Notes: generated by a model from the letters alone, not told the origin. DNA of 64,000 nt from COE1 sp910588595 (GCA_948957135.1 CARDBT010000004.1:70386-134385), one strand, 5' to 3'. Positions 53,869 through 63,073 are shown, counted from the first letter of the stretch. Numbers and translations are program-made.

Positions 53869-55962
53869 ATGGAAATAGATGAGGAGAAACTGATGAGCCG
53901 CAGGCGGATGGAGAAGTGGATCAAGATATTTCTGGTCTTTCTGGCATGTGTGTGGCTGTGTACGATTATTTCAAAAAGCATCTATGTATCAGGGCTTGCG
54001 GTTGTCAAGACAGACACTCCCTCGAAAAAGTATGTGGAGCATGTGGTGGAGGCGGACGGCATCGTGACGACAGGCGGGGAGATCGCAGTCAATACACAGT
54101 CCGGGCTCCGGGTTGACAGGCTCTATGTCATGCAGGGGGACGCGGTCAAAGCGGGCGATGTGCTGTTTACGATCGACCTGAAGGATATAGCGGATATCAT
54201 CAGCGTCAAGGAGACGGAGCTGTCAAAGCTGCAGTGCAATCTATCGGATATCCAGGTCAATGAAGTGATCGACGCGCAGAAGAAGGAAGTGGAGCTCCTC
54301 TGGGCGCAGGAGGACTACGAGACGGCGGACAAGGAGACGCTGACCGCAAAGGAGCGCGCGAAGGAGGCGCTCGATCAGGCGGAGGCGGAGCTCGGAAAGC
54401 ATCTGGCAGATCCTGTGCCGTACACGTCCGACAACTCCCGTCAGGAGGCGTGGGACGATTACCACGACTGGGTGAACAGAGGCTACAGCATCACGGACCA
54501 GGTCACGGCAAAGGAGCGCGAGATCCGGGATCTGGAGGAACAGCTGGCTTGGCTGGGGCAGAACAGAGTGCTCTCGGGCGCGGCAGGGGACAGCGCCGGT
54601 GCGGGAACGGATGCCGGCGCGGACAACAGCGGTACAGAGGCGGATGGCACAACAGAGAGCGCCACTGGTGATACCAGTGGTGATCACGGAAATGCAGATA
54701 AGGACGCAGACAGTGGGACAGCAGACAGCGCCACTGGTGATACCAGTGGCGATCACGATGACAATAGCGTTGGTGATCACGGAAATGCAGATAAGGAGGC
54801 AGATACCAGTGATGCAGATAAGGTTACAGACGGCGATGCTGATGATGCTGACAATGATAATGTTGATAACGATGGCAGTGACGACGTTGATAGTGATGAT
54901 GGCAATGACAGCAGTGGCAGCAGCGATACAGATAACAGTGCGGGGACAGACGACATTCCGGCGGACGACGCGGACAATTCAGGAAAAGGGGATGACAGCA
55001 CAGCGGATCTGACAGACGAGGAAATAGCAGCGCAAAAGGAACTGCAGGAGCGGATAAAAAAAGCGAACACAGAGCTGCTCGCGCTGCAGGATGCGCTGAC
55101 AAAACATGGCAGAGGTGTGGTGGAACAGCCCGACTTTTCGGCGGAGGAACTAAAATTTGACGAATGGCAGAACACACGCCTGGCACTTGAGGCAAATGTA
55201 CAGAAAGCGAAAGAATATTACAATGATGTGAGCTACAGCCGCGAGGTGACGCTGCGGCAGAAGATGCGTGACATTGCAAATGCGCAGGTGACGACGAGGG
55301 CGGATTCCACAGCGGCGATCTATGAGCTCGACATAAAGCAGATCCAGGATCAGCTTGCAAGCCTTTATTCATTAAAAAAGCAAAAGGGAGCGATCAGGGC
55401 TGAAAACGACGGAATTGTTTCGAGGATCCAGGTGGAGGTCGGCGGCAGGACGTCGGACACGGCGGCGATCCTGATGACAGATATGCAGCGTCCGTGCCAG
55501 TTCAAGTTCAGCATCACAAAAGAACAGGGAAAACATGTGCACCTGAATGACACAGTAAGCCTGAAACTGAACGGGCAGTCGGAGATAGAAGCCACGGTTG
55601 ACTATTTTATGGAAAATGCGCAGGGCGGCTATGATCTGCTCTGTATGCTCCCGGAGGGTGTGGGCAAACCCGGATTGAGCGGTACCATACAAAAGTCCGT
55701 GCAGGGAGAATACCACAGCCTGACACTGCCGGTCGATGCTGTTTTTGAGGAGCAGGGTGGATATTTTGTCTACACACTGAACGAAAAGGAAGGAATCCTC
55801 GGAAGTGAGTATTATGCCGAGAAGATCAAGGTGCAGATCAAGGACAAAAATGACAGGTTTGCGGCGCTCGAATCCGGGACGATCAGCGAGGATGCCAAAG
55901 TGATCCTCTACGCAACAAAAGAGTTGAAACAGGGCGAGAGCGTGCGTCCGCAGGAGAAGTAG
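53869..55962 (+). CDS. HlyD-type membrane-fusion protein with Asp/Ser-rich insertion
   Basis: 697 residues. An N-terminal transmembrane helix (WIKIFLVFLACVWLCTII, ~24-41), the first half of a lipoyl domain (GLRVDRLYVMQGDAVKAGDV), a long coiled coil interrupted by an Asp/Ser/Gly/Asn-rich low-complexity insertion (~240-385), the second lipoyl half (AENDGIVSRIQVEVGG), and beta-barrel domains. Such adaptors normally serve MacB-type or RND exporters; none is encoded here, and the upstream genes specify an importer. The ATG at 53869 follows GGAGGG. Co-transcription with the permeases is likely. Confidence 0.88.
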   Translation: MEIDEEKLMSRRRMEKWIKIFLVFLACVWLCTIISKSIYVSGLAVVKTDTPSKKYVEHVVEADGIVTTGGEIAVNTQSGLRVDRLYVMQGDAVKAGDVLFTIDLKDIADIISVKETELSKLQCNLSDIQVNEVIDAQKKEVELLWAQEDYETADKETLTAKERAKEALDQAEAELGKHLADPVPYTSDNSRQEAWDDYHDWVNRGYSITDQVTAKEREIRDLEEQLAWLGQNRVLSGAAGDSAGAGTDAGADNSGTEADGTTESATGDTSGDHGNADKDADSGTADSATGDTSGDHDDNSVGDHGNADKEADTSDADKVTDGDADDADNDNVDNDGSDDVDSDDGNDSSGSSDTDNSAGTDDIPADDADNSGKGDDSTADLTDEEIAAQKELQERIKKANTELLALQDALTKHGRGVVEQPDFSAEELKFDEWQNTRLALEANVQKAKEYYNDVSYSREVTLRQKMRDIANAQVTTRADSTAAIYELDIKQIQDQLASLYSLKKQKGAIRAENDGIVSRIQVEVGGRTSDTAAILMTDMQRPCQFKFSITKEQGKHVHLNDTVSLKLNGQSEIEATVDYFMENAQGGYDLLCMLPEGVGKPGLSGTIQKSVQGEYHSLTLPVDAVFEEQGGYFVYTLNEKEGILGSEYYAEKIKVQIKDKNDRFAALESGTISEDAKVILYATKELKQGESVRPQEK

Positions 55963-56097
55963 GGATCAGGCAGCTCAAAAAGATTATAATTATTTTATTT
56001 GCCATTTTCTGACAAAGATAATATACTAATGTATGGATATCGCAGATGTTTGGGGACAGGACTGCTGCGGAATATTTCGTATATGGAGATGAGGCAA

Positions 56098-56961
56098 ATG
56101 AAGTTAATCGAGAAACAGACATTTGATGAAGAGAGGGCATTGTATGGAAGCAAAGGTGTGGTCATAAGAGAGTGTTCTTTTGACGGGCCGACAGACGGGG
56201 AGAGTGCGGTCAAGGAAGCGTCGGACATACAGGCGGAGAAGTGTTTTTTCAATCTGCGCTATCCGTTCTGGCATGTGCACGGTCTGGGCATTCACGATTC
56301 CGAGATGACACCGCTGTGCCGTGCTGCGCTGTGGTATTCGGACCAGATAGAGATAACGGGAACCAAAATGCATGGTATCAAGGCACTCAGGGAGTGCAGT
56401 GATGTGGTGATCCGCGGCTGTGACATCATATCACCGGAGTTTGGGTGGTCTGTCGATCAGATCAGGATGGAGGATTCTGCGGCGGAGAGCGAATATTTCA
56501 TGATGCGTTCTCAGAATATATACTTTAAAAATGTGACGTTCAAGGGGAAGTATTCATTTCAGTACATAAAAAACGCGGTGTTTGAGCACTGCAACTTTGA
56601 CACAAAGGACGCTTTCTGGCACGGTGAGAACGTCGTGGTGAGGGACAGCGTCGTCAAGGGAGAGTACCTGGCGTGGTATGCGGACGGGCTGACATTTGAG
56701 CGCTGTAAGATCATCGGCACACAGCCGCTGTGCTACTGCAAAAAACTAAAGCTTGTCAACTGTGAGATGGTTGACACTGACCTCTGTTTTGAGAGATCCG
56801 AGGTAGATGCGCAGATCACAACGCCAGTGTGCAGCATTAAGAATCCGCTTTCCGGCACGATCGTTGTTCCATCGGTTGGTGAGATCATCATGGACGACGC
56901 AAATGCAAAAGGGGAGGTCAGGGAGTCGGCGGATCGTGAGAAAACTGCAAATAATGGTTGA
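56098..56961 (+). CDS. DUF3737 family right-handed beta-helix protein
   Basis: 287 residues, the typical DUF3737 length. Short strand repeats (VVIRECSFDG, QIEITGTKMHG, VVIRGCDIIS, NIYFKNVTFKG, NAVFEHCNFDT) form a parallel beta-helix like pectate-lyase folds. No catalytic residues can be named. The start at 56098 was chosen because GGAG lies nine bases upstream and the conserved domain begins there; earlier in-frame ATGs are rejected. Downstream of the HlyD-like gene but separated by 135 bp. Confidence 0.88.
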   Translation: MKLIEKQTFDEERALYGSKGVVIRECSFDGPTDGESAVKEASDIQAEKCFFNLRYPFWHVHGLGIHDSEMTPLCRAALWYSDQIEITGTKMHGIKALRECSDVVIRGCDIISPEFGWSVDQIRMEDSAAESEYFMMRSQNIYFKNVTFKGKYSFQYIKNAVFEHCNFDTKDAFWHGENVVVRDSVVKGEYLAWYADGLTFERCKIIGTQPLCYCKKLKLVNCEMVDTDLCFERSEVDAQITTPVCSIKNPLSGTIVVPSVGEIIMDDANAKGEVRESADREKTANNG

Positions 56962-57029
56962 AAAAGCCGGTGAAGTGTGTTATGGTTAAGGAAAGAAGTG
57001 GTTTTTTGAATTTTTAGGAGGAAATTTAT

Positions 57030-57422
57030 ATGAGAAAAATGTTGGCTATGGGACTTGCTTGTATGATCGTGCTGGCACCCGTAGCTTCTGTTAGTGCAGC
57101 AGAGCTTCCGCCAGCAACCTGTCATATCGGCGGCTGCAATCTCGGTGACTGCTTCAGGGATCTGGATTGTGACGGCATCTGCGGCGATCACTATTTTATA
57201 GATGAGAATGGTGATGGCATCTGTGACAATCATTGTTACACAGACGCGAATTATGATGGGCTCTGTGATTATTATACAGACGCGGACGGTGACGGGATCT
57301 GTGACCACTGTCACAACCATGGCAGAGTCGCACAACCGAGCTATAGTACTGGAACATATTACGGCGGATATCATGGTGGATGCCACGGCAGGAGAGGCGG
57401 TCATCACAGAGGTCACTGCTGA
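57030..57422 (+). CDS. Secreted Ca-loop, Cys/His-rich small protein
   Basis: 130 residues with a signal peptide (1-24, ending VSAAEL). The mature part has repeated loops of the DxNxDGxCD kind (DENGDGICDNH, DANYDGLCDYY, DADGDGICDHC), resembling thrombospondin type 3 or EF-hand calcium-binding loops, linked by cysteines. The C-terminus is Gly/His/Tyr-rich (YYGGYHGGCHGRRGGHHRGH), suitable for metal binding. Strong AGGAGG. Likely a surface or matrix metal-binding protein; function unknown. Confidence 0.75.
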   Translation: MRKMLAMGLACMIVLAPVASVSAAELPPATCHIGGCNLGDCFRDLDCDGICGDHYFIDENGDGICDNHCYTDANYDGLCDYYTDADGDGICDHCHNHGRVAQPSYSTGTYYGGYHGGCHGRRGGHHRGHC

Positions 57423-57494
57423 TCAGAGCTATTCAAAGCAGAGCGCACGAACTCTGCGAGTAACAGGAAACCCGGTTTCGATAAGGAGGACAAA

Positions 57495-57569
57495 ATGCAG
57501 CACATCATGAAGGATCTACTAAATTTGATAACTTGCCAGGAAGGTGTGTTTGTCCTCAGAATGCAATAA
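57495..57569 (+). CDS. Possible 24-residue small ORF
   Basis: AAGGAGGACAAA precedes ATG and a short frame MQHIMKDLLNLITCQEGVFV ending LRMQ. The very strong ribosome site is the only evidence. It may be translated as a microprotein or be part of the terminator leader. Confidence 0.35.
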   Translation: MQHIMKDLLNLITCQEGVFVLRMQ

Positions 57570-57601
57570 GGATTTTTTGTTGTAGTCAAAATCATGTGGA
57601 T

Positions 57602-57630
57602 AAAAACACCTTTCTATGGGGTGTTTTTTT
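57602..57630 (+). terminator. Terminator before rtcB-like gene
   Basis: AAAAACACC / GGGTGTTTTTTT stem with a short loop and T-run. Confidence 0.85.
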
Positions 57631-57696
57631 GTTACCATAACACAGGACAAAAACACCCGGACATTGAGAGTTTACCAGGATATGGAAGGAGTTTTT

Positions 57697-58833
57697 ATGA
57701 TTACAATATACGGAAAATATACGAGTGCGATTGTTTACACATCCGACAACGAGCAGTACGCCATTGATGACTATGCAAGAAAGCAGCTGCAGATGATCTG
57801 CGACCATTACAGCGCCGCCGGCAGCAAAATACGTGTGATGCCGGATGTTCATCCCGGAAAGGTGGGAACGATCGGGTTGACGATGACAGTGGGCGGGTCG
57901 TTGATGCCAAACCTTGTCGGGGTAGATATCGGCTGTGGCATGACGATCGCAAAGATCAAGACAAAAGGTATGGAATGTCAGAAACTGGACACAGTCATAC
58001 GTGACAATGTTCCCGTCGGCGGGGCAGTCAGAAAGACAAGTCATAGGCTCAGCGACAGGATCGCACTGCGCAGGCTGCACTGCTACAAGGCGATCGATGA
58101 GGCAAAGGCGGAGCGCAGTATCGGGACGCTGGGCGGAGGCAACCATTTTATTGAAGTGGATCGGGATGAGGACGGTGCATTGTACCTCGTGATCCATTCG
58201 GGCAGCCGTCATCTTGGCATGGAGGTGACAGAGTATTATCTCGAGAAAGGACAGAAGGCGTCACAGATGAAGAAGCAGGGATATGCGCCGTATGACCTTA
58301 CCTGCCTGGAAGGTGAGCTGCTTGAACAGTATCTGCACGATCTCGAGATCGTGCAGGAGTTTGCCGAACGAAACAGGGAAGCAATGGTGGATGAGATCGT
58401 GCGCGGCATGAAATGGAAGGTGTTGGACAGTTATACCTGCATTCACAATTATGTCGATTTTTCGGCGGATGTGCCTCTGCTGAGAAAAGGTGCGATCAGT
58501 GCAAAGGCAGGGGAACAGGTCATCATTCCGATCAATATGCGCGATGGGATCATCCTGGGCACGGGTCTTGGCAATGAGGACTGGAACTGTTCCGCGCCGC
58601 ATGGATCTGGTCGGGTTTACAGGCGTTCTGAGGTGAAAGAGCATCATACAGTATCGGAGTTCAAGAAAGCTATGGAGGGGATCTACTCCATCTGTGTCAA
58701 TAAGGACACGCTGGACGAATCACCGTTTGCATACCGTAAAATAGAAGATATACTGCAGGCAGTCGGCGAGACGGTCTCAGTGGACAGGATCATCAAGCCG
58801 GTCTATAACTTTAAGGCGGGCGGGGAAAGATAG
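57697..58833 (+). CDS. rtcB: RtcB-like RNA ligase
   Basis: 378 residues, a short member of the RtcB family (often 400-480). RtcB joins RNA ends using GTP and Mn2+. Metal/nucleotide motifs are present: VMPDVHPGK (~48-55), VGVDIGCGM with C80, GGGNHFIE (N149, H150), HSGSRHLG (H167), and APHGSGR, in which H302 is the probable guanylated His. The start after AAGGAG is at 57697. No RtcA or archease is nearby. The next gene follows after 25 bp on the same strand. Confidence 0.92.
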   Translation: MITIYGKYTSAIVYTSDNEQYAIDDYARKQLQMICDHYSAAGSKIRVMPDVHPGKVGTIGLTMTVGGSLMPNLVGVDIGCGMTIAKIKTKGMECQKLDTVIRDNVPVGGAVRKTSHRLSDRIALRRLHCYKAIDEAKAERSIGTLGGGNHFIEVDRDEDGALYLVIHSGSRHLGMEVTEYYLEKGQKASQMKKQGYAPYDLTCLEGELLEQYLHDLEIVQEFAERNREAMVDEIVRGMKWKVLDSYTCIHNYVDFSADVPLLRKGAISAKAGEQVIIPINMRDGIILGTGLGNEDWNCSAPHGSGRVYRRSEVKEHHTVSEFKKAMEGIYSICVNKDTLDESPFAYRKIEDILQAVGETVSVDRIIKPVYNFKAGGER

Positions 58834-58858
58834 CAATATAAGAAGAGGAGGACGAGAT

Positions 58859-59455
58859 ATGATAATTACGATCAGCCGTGAAACGGGAAGCGGAGGGCAT
58901 ACGGTAGGAAAGCTGCTGGCGGAGAAGCTAGGGTATACATTTTACGACAAAGAGATCGTGGCATCTGTAGCCAGAGAGATGGGAATTGACGAGAAGCTCA
59001 TATTGGAAAACGGAGAAAATATGTCTGATCAGGATTACATTGACATGAAGAGCGGATTCATACCACACTACAAGGAGGCGGAGGTGCCTTACGAGGAGAT
59101 CAAAGAGGCACAGGACAGGGTGATCAAGAGTATCGCAGACAAAGGGAACTGTATCATTGTGGGGCGCGGGGCGGATTTCATTCTCCGCGGGCGCAGTGAT
59201 GTGATCAATGTGTTCATACATGCAGATATGGAACGGCGTGTCAGGAGGGTTCAGCGGCACGAAGGTGTGACTGGTCAGGAAGAGCGCATCAGAAAGGAGC
59301 TGGAGGAGAAGGATCGTTCGAGGACGACGTATTACAGATACTTTACAGGGGGAGAGTGGGGAAAAGTAGAGAACTATACACTCTCGCTCGATGCGGGTAT
59401 TTTCACCAAGACACAGTGTGCGGAACTCATTATCAAGGCGGTTGGGATGCTGTAG
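58859..59455 (+). CDS. Cytidylate kinase-like family protein
   Basis: 198 residues. P-loop region SRETGSGGHTVGK (residues ~6-18), LAEKLGYTFYDKEIV and the GRGADFILRG, HADMERRVRRVQRHEG segments match the cytidylate-kinase-like (Cytidylate_kin2) family. The exact nucleoside substrate is uncertain. GAGGAGGACGAG is the ribosome site. Probably co-transcribed with rtcB. Confidence 0.88.
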   Translation: MIITISRETGSGGHTVGKLLAEKLGYTFYDKEIVASVAREMGIDEKLILENGENMSDQDYIDMKSGFIPHYKEAEVPYEEIKEAQDRVIKSIADKGNCIIVGRGADFILRGRSDVINVFIHADMERRVRRVQRHEGVTGQEERIRKELEEKDRSRTTYYRYFTGGEWGKVENYTLSLDAGIFTKTQCAELIIKAVGML

Positions 59456-59471
59456 CGCCCGGAAATAAAAC

Positions 59472-59500
59472 TTGCAATATAAAAACGATTGCGATACAAT
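59472..59500 (+). promoter_or_regulatory. leuS promoter
   Basis: TTGCAA (59472-59477), 17-base spacer, TACAAT (59495-59500). A small leader hairpin (GGAACT/AGTTCC, ~59521-59539) follows. There is no T-box: the leader is only ~90 nt. Confidence 0.7.
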
Positions 59501-59596
59501 AACACATGAGTATGATCATAAGGAACTACAAAACAGTTCCCAACAGGAAAAATAAACAGCTTTAACTATATAAGGCGCTGAAAAGGAGTAAGAGAG

Positions 59597-62011
59597 ATGG
59601 ACAGAGAATATTCTCCAAAGGACATTGAGAAAAAGTGGCAGGAGATCTGGGACAGGGAGGAGGCTTTCAAGGCAGGTGTAGACAAGACAAAGCCAAAGTA
59701 TTATGCGCTGGTAGAGTTTCCGTATCCGTCGGGTCAGGGACTTCATGTGGGGCATCCCAGACCATACACGGCGATGGATATCGTGTCAAGAAAACGCAGA
59801 ATGCAGGGCTACAATGTTCTGTTTCCCATGGGGTGGGACGCATTTGGACTGCCCACAGAGAACTATGCGATCAAGAACAAGATCCATCCCAGGATCGTCA
59901 CAAAAAACAATGTCGAGCACTTCAAGAATCAGTTGAAAGCGCTCGGATATTCGTTTGACTGGTCAAAGGAAGTGAACACGACAGACGAGAAATACTACAA
60001 GTGGACGCAGTGGATCTTCCTGCAGCTGTTCAAGAAAGGGCTTGCGTACAAGAGTGAGATGCCTATCAATTTCTGTACCTCATGCAAGGTAGGTCTTGCC
60101 AATGAGGAGGTGGTGAATGGCGTATGCGAGCGCTGCGGCTCAGAGGTCATCAGAAAGATGCAGTCCCAGTGGATGCTCAAGATCACAGACTATGCGGACA
60201 AACTGATCGAGGGACTTGAACATGTGGATTACATCGAGAAGGTCAAGGTTTCCCAGAAAAACTGGATCGGTCGTTCCGAGGGAGCGGAGGTAGAGTTCAG
60301 GATCAAGGACAGGGATGAGACGCTTCTGATCTATACGACAAGACCAGATACCCTGTTTGGCGCCACATATATGGTCATTTCCCCAGAGCATCCTCTGATC
60401 GAGAAGTACAGGGACGAGATCGACAATTATGAGGAGATCGCAGCTTACCGCGCACAGGCTTCCAAGAAATCCGATTTTGAGCGCACAGAGCTTGCAAAGG
60501 ACAAGACAGGTGTGTGTATCAAGGGTGTTTCGGCAGTCAATCCTGTGAACAATAAAGAGATTCCGGTGTGGGTGTCCGATTATGTACTGATGTCATATGG
60601 TACAGGCGCGATCATGGCAGTTCCGGCACATGACACAAGAGACTGGGATTTTGCCAAGAAGTTCGGTCTCCCTATCATAGAGGTGGTGGCAGGCGGCGAT
60701 GTGCAGAATGAGGCGTACACGGATGTTGCCACAGGAAAGCTCTGCAATTCTGATTTCCTGGATGGGATGGAGGTAAAGGACGCGAAGGCAGCCATAACAA
60801 AGTGGCTTGAGGAGAAGGGGATTGGTCACAGAAAGGTCAACTTCAAGCTGCGTGACTGGGTGTTTTCCCGTCAGCGCTACTGGGGGGAGCCGATCCCTAT
60901 CGTGAAATGCCCTTGTTGTGGGTATGTTCCGCTCGATGAGAGCGAACTGCCATTGAAGCTTCCCGAGGTAGATAGCTATATGCCAACAGATACCGGAGAG
61001 TCGCCGCTTGCGGCAATGCGCGACTGGGTGGAGACCACCTGTCCGAAGTGCGGCGGCAAGGCTGAGCGCGAGACGGATACCATGCCGCAGTGGGCGGGTT
61101 CTTCGTGGTATTTCCTGCGCTATATCGATCCCGACAACGACAAGGAGTTTGCGTCAAAGGAGGCGCTGGAGTACTGGATGCCTGTAGACTGGTACAATGG
61201 CGGTATGGAGCATACGACACTGCATCTGCTGTACTCTAGGTTCTGGCACAAGTTCCTCTATGACCAGAACCTGGTGCCCTGCAGTGAGCCCTACATGAAG
61301 CGCACTTCACACGGCATGATCCTCGGTGAAAATGGGGAGAAGATGTCCAAGTCGAGAGGAAATGTGGTCAACCCCGACGATGTGGTGGATGAGTTTGGCG
61401 CGGATACACTCAGGACCTATGAGATGTTTATCGGTGCGTTTGACCTGAGTGCCGCATGGAGCATGGAGGGCGTGAAGGGATGCAGACGTTTTCTTGACCG
61501 CGTTTGGAAACTGCAGGATATGATCGTCGATGGAGCGGGGTACCGTCCTGAGATGGAGACGAAGATCCATCAGACGATCAAGAAGGTGTCCAATGATTTT
61601 GAGGGGTTGAAGTTCAACACGGCGATCGCGGCGATGATGGCGCTTGTCAATGATTTCTACAAAGCGAACAGCATCACAAAGGATGAGTATGCGGCACTGA
61701 TCCTGCTGCTCAACCCGGTAGCGCCGCATATGACTGAAGAGCTCTGGGAGATGTATTTCGGAGATGGCAGGGCTTACCAGCAGAGGTGGCCGGAGTACGA
61801 TGAGGCGAAAACTGTGGAGTCCACAGTGGAGATCGCGGTGCAGATCAACGGCAAAGTGAAAGCGACGCTGATGGTCGGACTTGACGAGGACGAGGCCTCC
61901 GTGAAGGAAAAAGCGCACGCAGTGCCTGTGATCACGGAGCTCACTGCAGGCAAGAACATCGTAAAGGAGATTTATGTGAAGGGCAGGATCCTGAACATTG
62001 TAGCAAAATGA
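59597..62011 (+). CDS. leuS: Leucyl-tRNA synthetase
   Basis: 804 residues, bacterial LeuRS. It charges tRNA-Leu. HIGH motif in YPSGQGLHVGHPR (~42-54), a CP1 editing domain (~220-400), zinc-type Cys pairs (CPCCG, CPKCGG), and KMSKS in EKMSKSRGN (~580). Anticodon-binding domain and a C-terminal domain follow. AAAAGGAG is the ribosome site. The stop overlaps the start of the next gene by four bases (ATGA). Confidence 0.97.
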   Translation: MDREYSPKDIEKKWQEIWDREEAFKAGVDKTKPKYYALVEFPYPSGQGLHVGHPRPYTAMDIVSRKRRMQGYNVLFPMGWDAFGLPTENYAIKNKIHPRIVTKNNVEHFKNQLKALGYSFDWSKEVNTTDEKYYKWTQWIFLQLFKKGLAYKSEMPINFCTSCKVGLANEEVVNGVCERCGSEVIRKMQSQWMLKITDYADKLIEGLEHVDYIEKVKVSQKNWIGRSEGAEVEFRIKDRDETLLIYTTRPDTLFGATYMVISPEHPLIEKYRDEIDNYEEIAAYRAQASKKSDFERTELAKDKTGVCIKGVSAVNPVNNKEIPVWVSDYVLMSYGTGAIMAVPAHDTRDWDFAKKFGLPIIEVVAGGDVQNEAYTDVATGKLCNSDFLDGMEVKDAKAAITKWLEEKGIGHRKVNFKLRDWVFSRQRYWGEPIPIVKCPCCGYVPLDESELPLKLPEVDSYMPTDTGESPLAAMRDWVETTCPKCGGKAERETDTMPQWAGSSWYFLRYIDPDNDKEFASKEALEYWMPVDWYNGGMEHTTLHLLYSRFWHKFLYDQNLVPCSEPYMKRTSHGMILGENGEKMSKSRGNVVNPDDVVDEFGADTLRTYEMFIGAFDLSAAWSMEGVKGCRRFLDRVWKLQDMIVDGAGYRPEMETKIHQTIKKVSNDFEGLKFNTAIAAMMALVNDFYKANSITKDEYAALILLLNPVAPHMTEELWEMYFGDGRAYQQRWPEYDEAKTVESTVEIAVQINGKVKATLMVGLDEDEASVKEKAHAVPVITELTAGKNIVKEIYVKGRILNIVAK

Positions 62012-62718
62012 TCAATGATATTTTGACACCAATGAATCACAGGGAGATCGAATACAATGCCAAAAAGCTGTCGGGGTGCGATATCCCCGACAGTTTCGTG
62101 TGCGACAGATCTCTGCTGGAATGGCTGGACGAGACGGGAAAACGTGTGTTTGGTGATGATCTTGTGATGGATTACGGCACGGACTGTCTGAGGCTTTATC
62201 TGTTATTTGAAAAGACGCCCAGAGAGAACGATGCGCCTTGGTATGACAGCTGGAATGAGGGGGCACTGGAAGGAATTTACAAATTTCTAGGCAGATACAG
62301 GAGAATGGTCCTCGCCGCACAAGAGTGGAACAGGCGCGGCAACTATAATAATGAAGAAACGCTCCCACAGGCAGGGATTGACGAGATGGGCCGGGCATTG
62401 GCAGACACAGCGGCAAAGATCAGAAAGTGCATCAGCCGGGGAAATACCAAGTCAAATCGCCACAATATCGTCTCGGCGATGATGGGACTTTTGAATATAT
62501 ATCAAAAAGAACTGAGAATAGGTGAGATCATAACGTCAATCCACACCCACGCGGTCAGAACGGCGGTACCACATGGGGAAATATTTCCCGAAATAGACAT
62601 AGCATGTAATGACAGACGCAATCCTGACGTGACAAAGCTGTGTCAGGATTATGTGATACTGATGGCGCCATATGTACCGGATCTGTCCATGATACTGTGG
62701 ACATCCGGCAATCTATAA
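62008..62718 (+). CDS. LeuRS-tail-like protein lacking the catalytic core
   Basis: 236 residues. It resembles the part of LeuRS after the KMSKS loop: DYGTDCLRLYLLFEKTPREND parallels FGADTLRTYEMFIGAFDLS, IVSAMMGLLNIYQKE parallels AIAAMMALVNDFYKA, and VILMAPYVPDLSMILW parallels LLLNPVAPHMTEELW. No HIGH, KMSKS or editing domain is present. It overlaps leuS by four bases, so the two are translationally coupled. A tRNA-binding accessory factor is a reasonable inference; degenerating duplicate is the alternative, but the frame is intact. Confidence 0.75.
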   Translation: MINDILTPMNHREIEYNAKKLSGCDIPDSFVCDRSLLEWLDETGKRVFGDDLVMDYGTDCLRLYLLFEKTPRENDAPWYDSWNEGALEGIYKFLGRYRRMVLAAQEWNRRGNYNNEETLPQAGIDEMGRALADTAAKIRKCISRGNTKSNRHNIVSAMMGLLNIYQKELRIGEIITSIHTHAVRTAVPHGEIFPEIDIACNDRRNPDVTKLCQDYVILMAPYVPDLSMILWTSGNL

Positions 62719-62749
62719 AGGACTCCACACCAAAGACGGGAGTCTCTTT
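62717..62749. terminator. Terminator after leuS operon
   Basis: GGACTCC...GGGAGTC stem flanked by AAA and CTTTA. Confidence 0.75.
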
Positions 62750-62773
62750 ATGATCATTTCATGGCTGTTGTGC

Positions 62774-63073
62774 TCAACGGGCATGAAAAAAGGAAGATAT
62801 TTTTTGCATTTTATCAATATCATCAGGGGTTGAGTATTTTTTCAGGACAGTAAAAATAAGCTCAACCTCCTCTTTTTGGAAGCTGATATTGTTTTCCTGG
62901 CTCAGTTTGCTCAGCGAGAGCAGAAATGCCATCATTTTTTTCTGCCGCTGCTGCGGTGTGCCGTCATTGTTGATCGCGGTACTCTGCACAAACATCTTGT
63001 CAAGAAAGTCAAGTTTAGCCCTGTCAATATTTTGAAGCGCTGGGTCGTTCATCCATTCATTGCTGGTTTCCAT
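62774..63073 (-). CDS. Hypothetical protein, small helical (second of pair)
   Basis: 99 residues. Mostly helical and charged (IDRAKLDFLDKMFVQS, QRQKKMMAFLLSLSKLSQE, IFTVLKKYSTPDDIDKM). Start 63073 follows GGAGG at eight bases and overlaps the end of the upstream gene by 17 bases. Probably works with that protein. Function unknown. Confidence 0.7.
   Translation of the reverse strand: METSNEWMNDPALQNIDRAKLDFLDKMFVQSTAINNDGTPQQRQKKMMAFLLSLSKLSQENNISFQKEEVELIFTVLKKYSTPDDIDKMQKISSFFHAR

Noticed and set aside
59456..59596. T-box leader before leuS
   Set aside because: The region is too short and lacks the AGGGTGG-type core; only a small hairpin is present.
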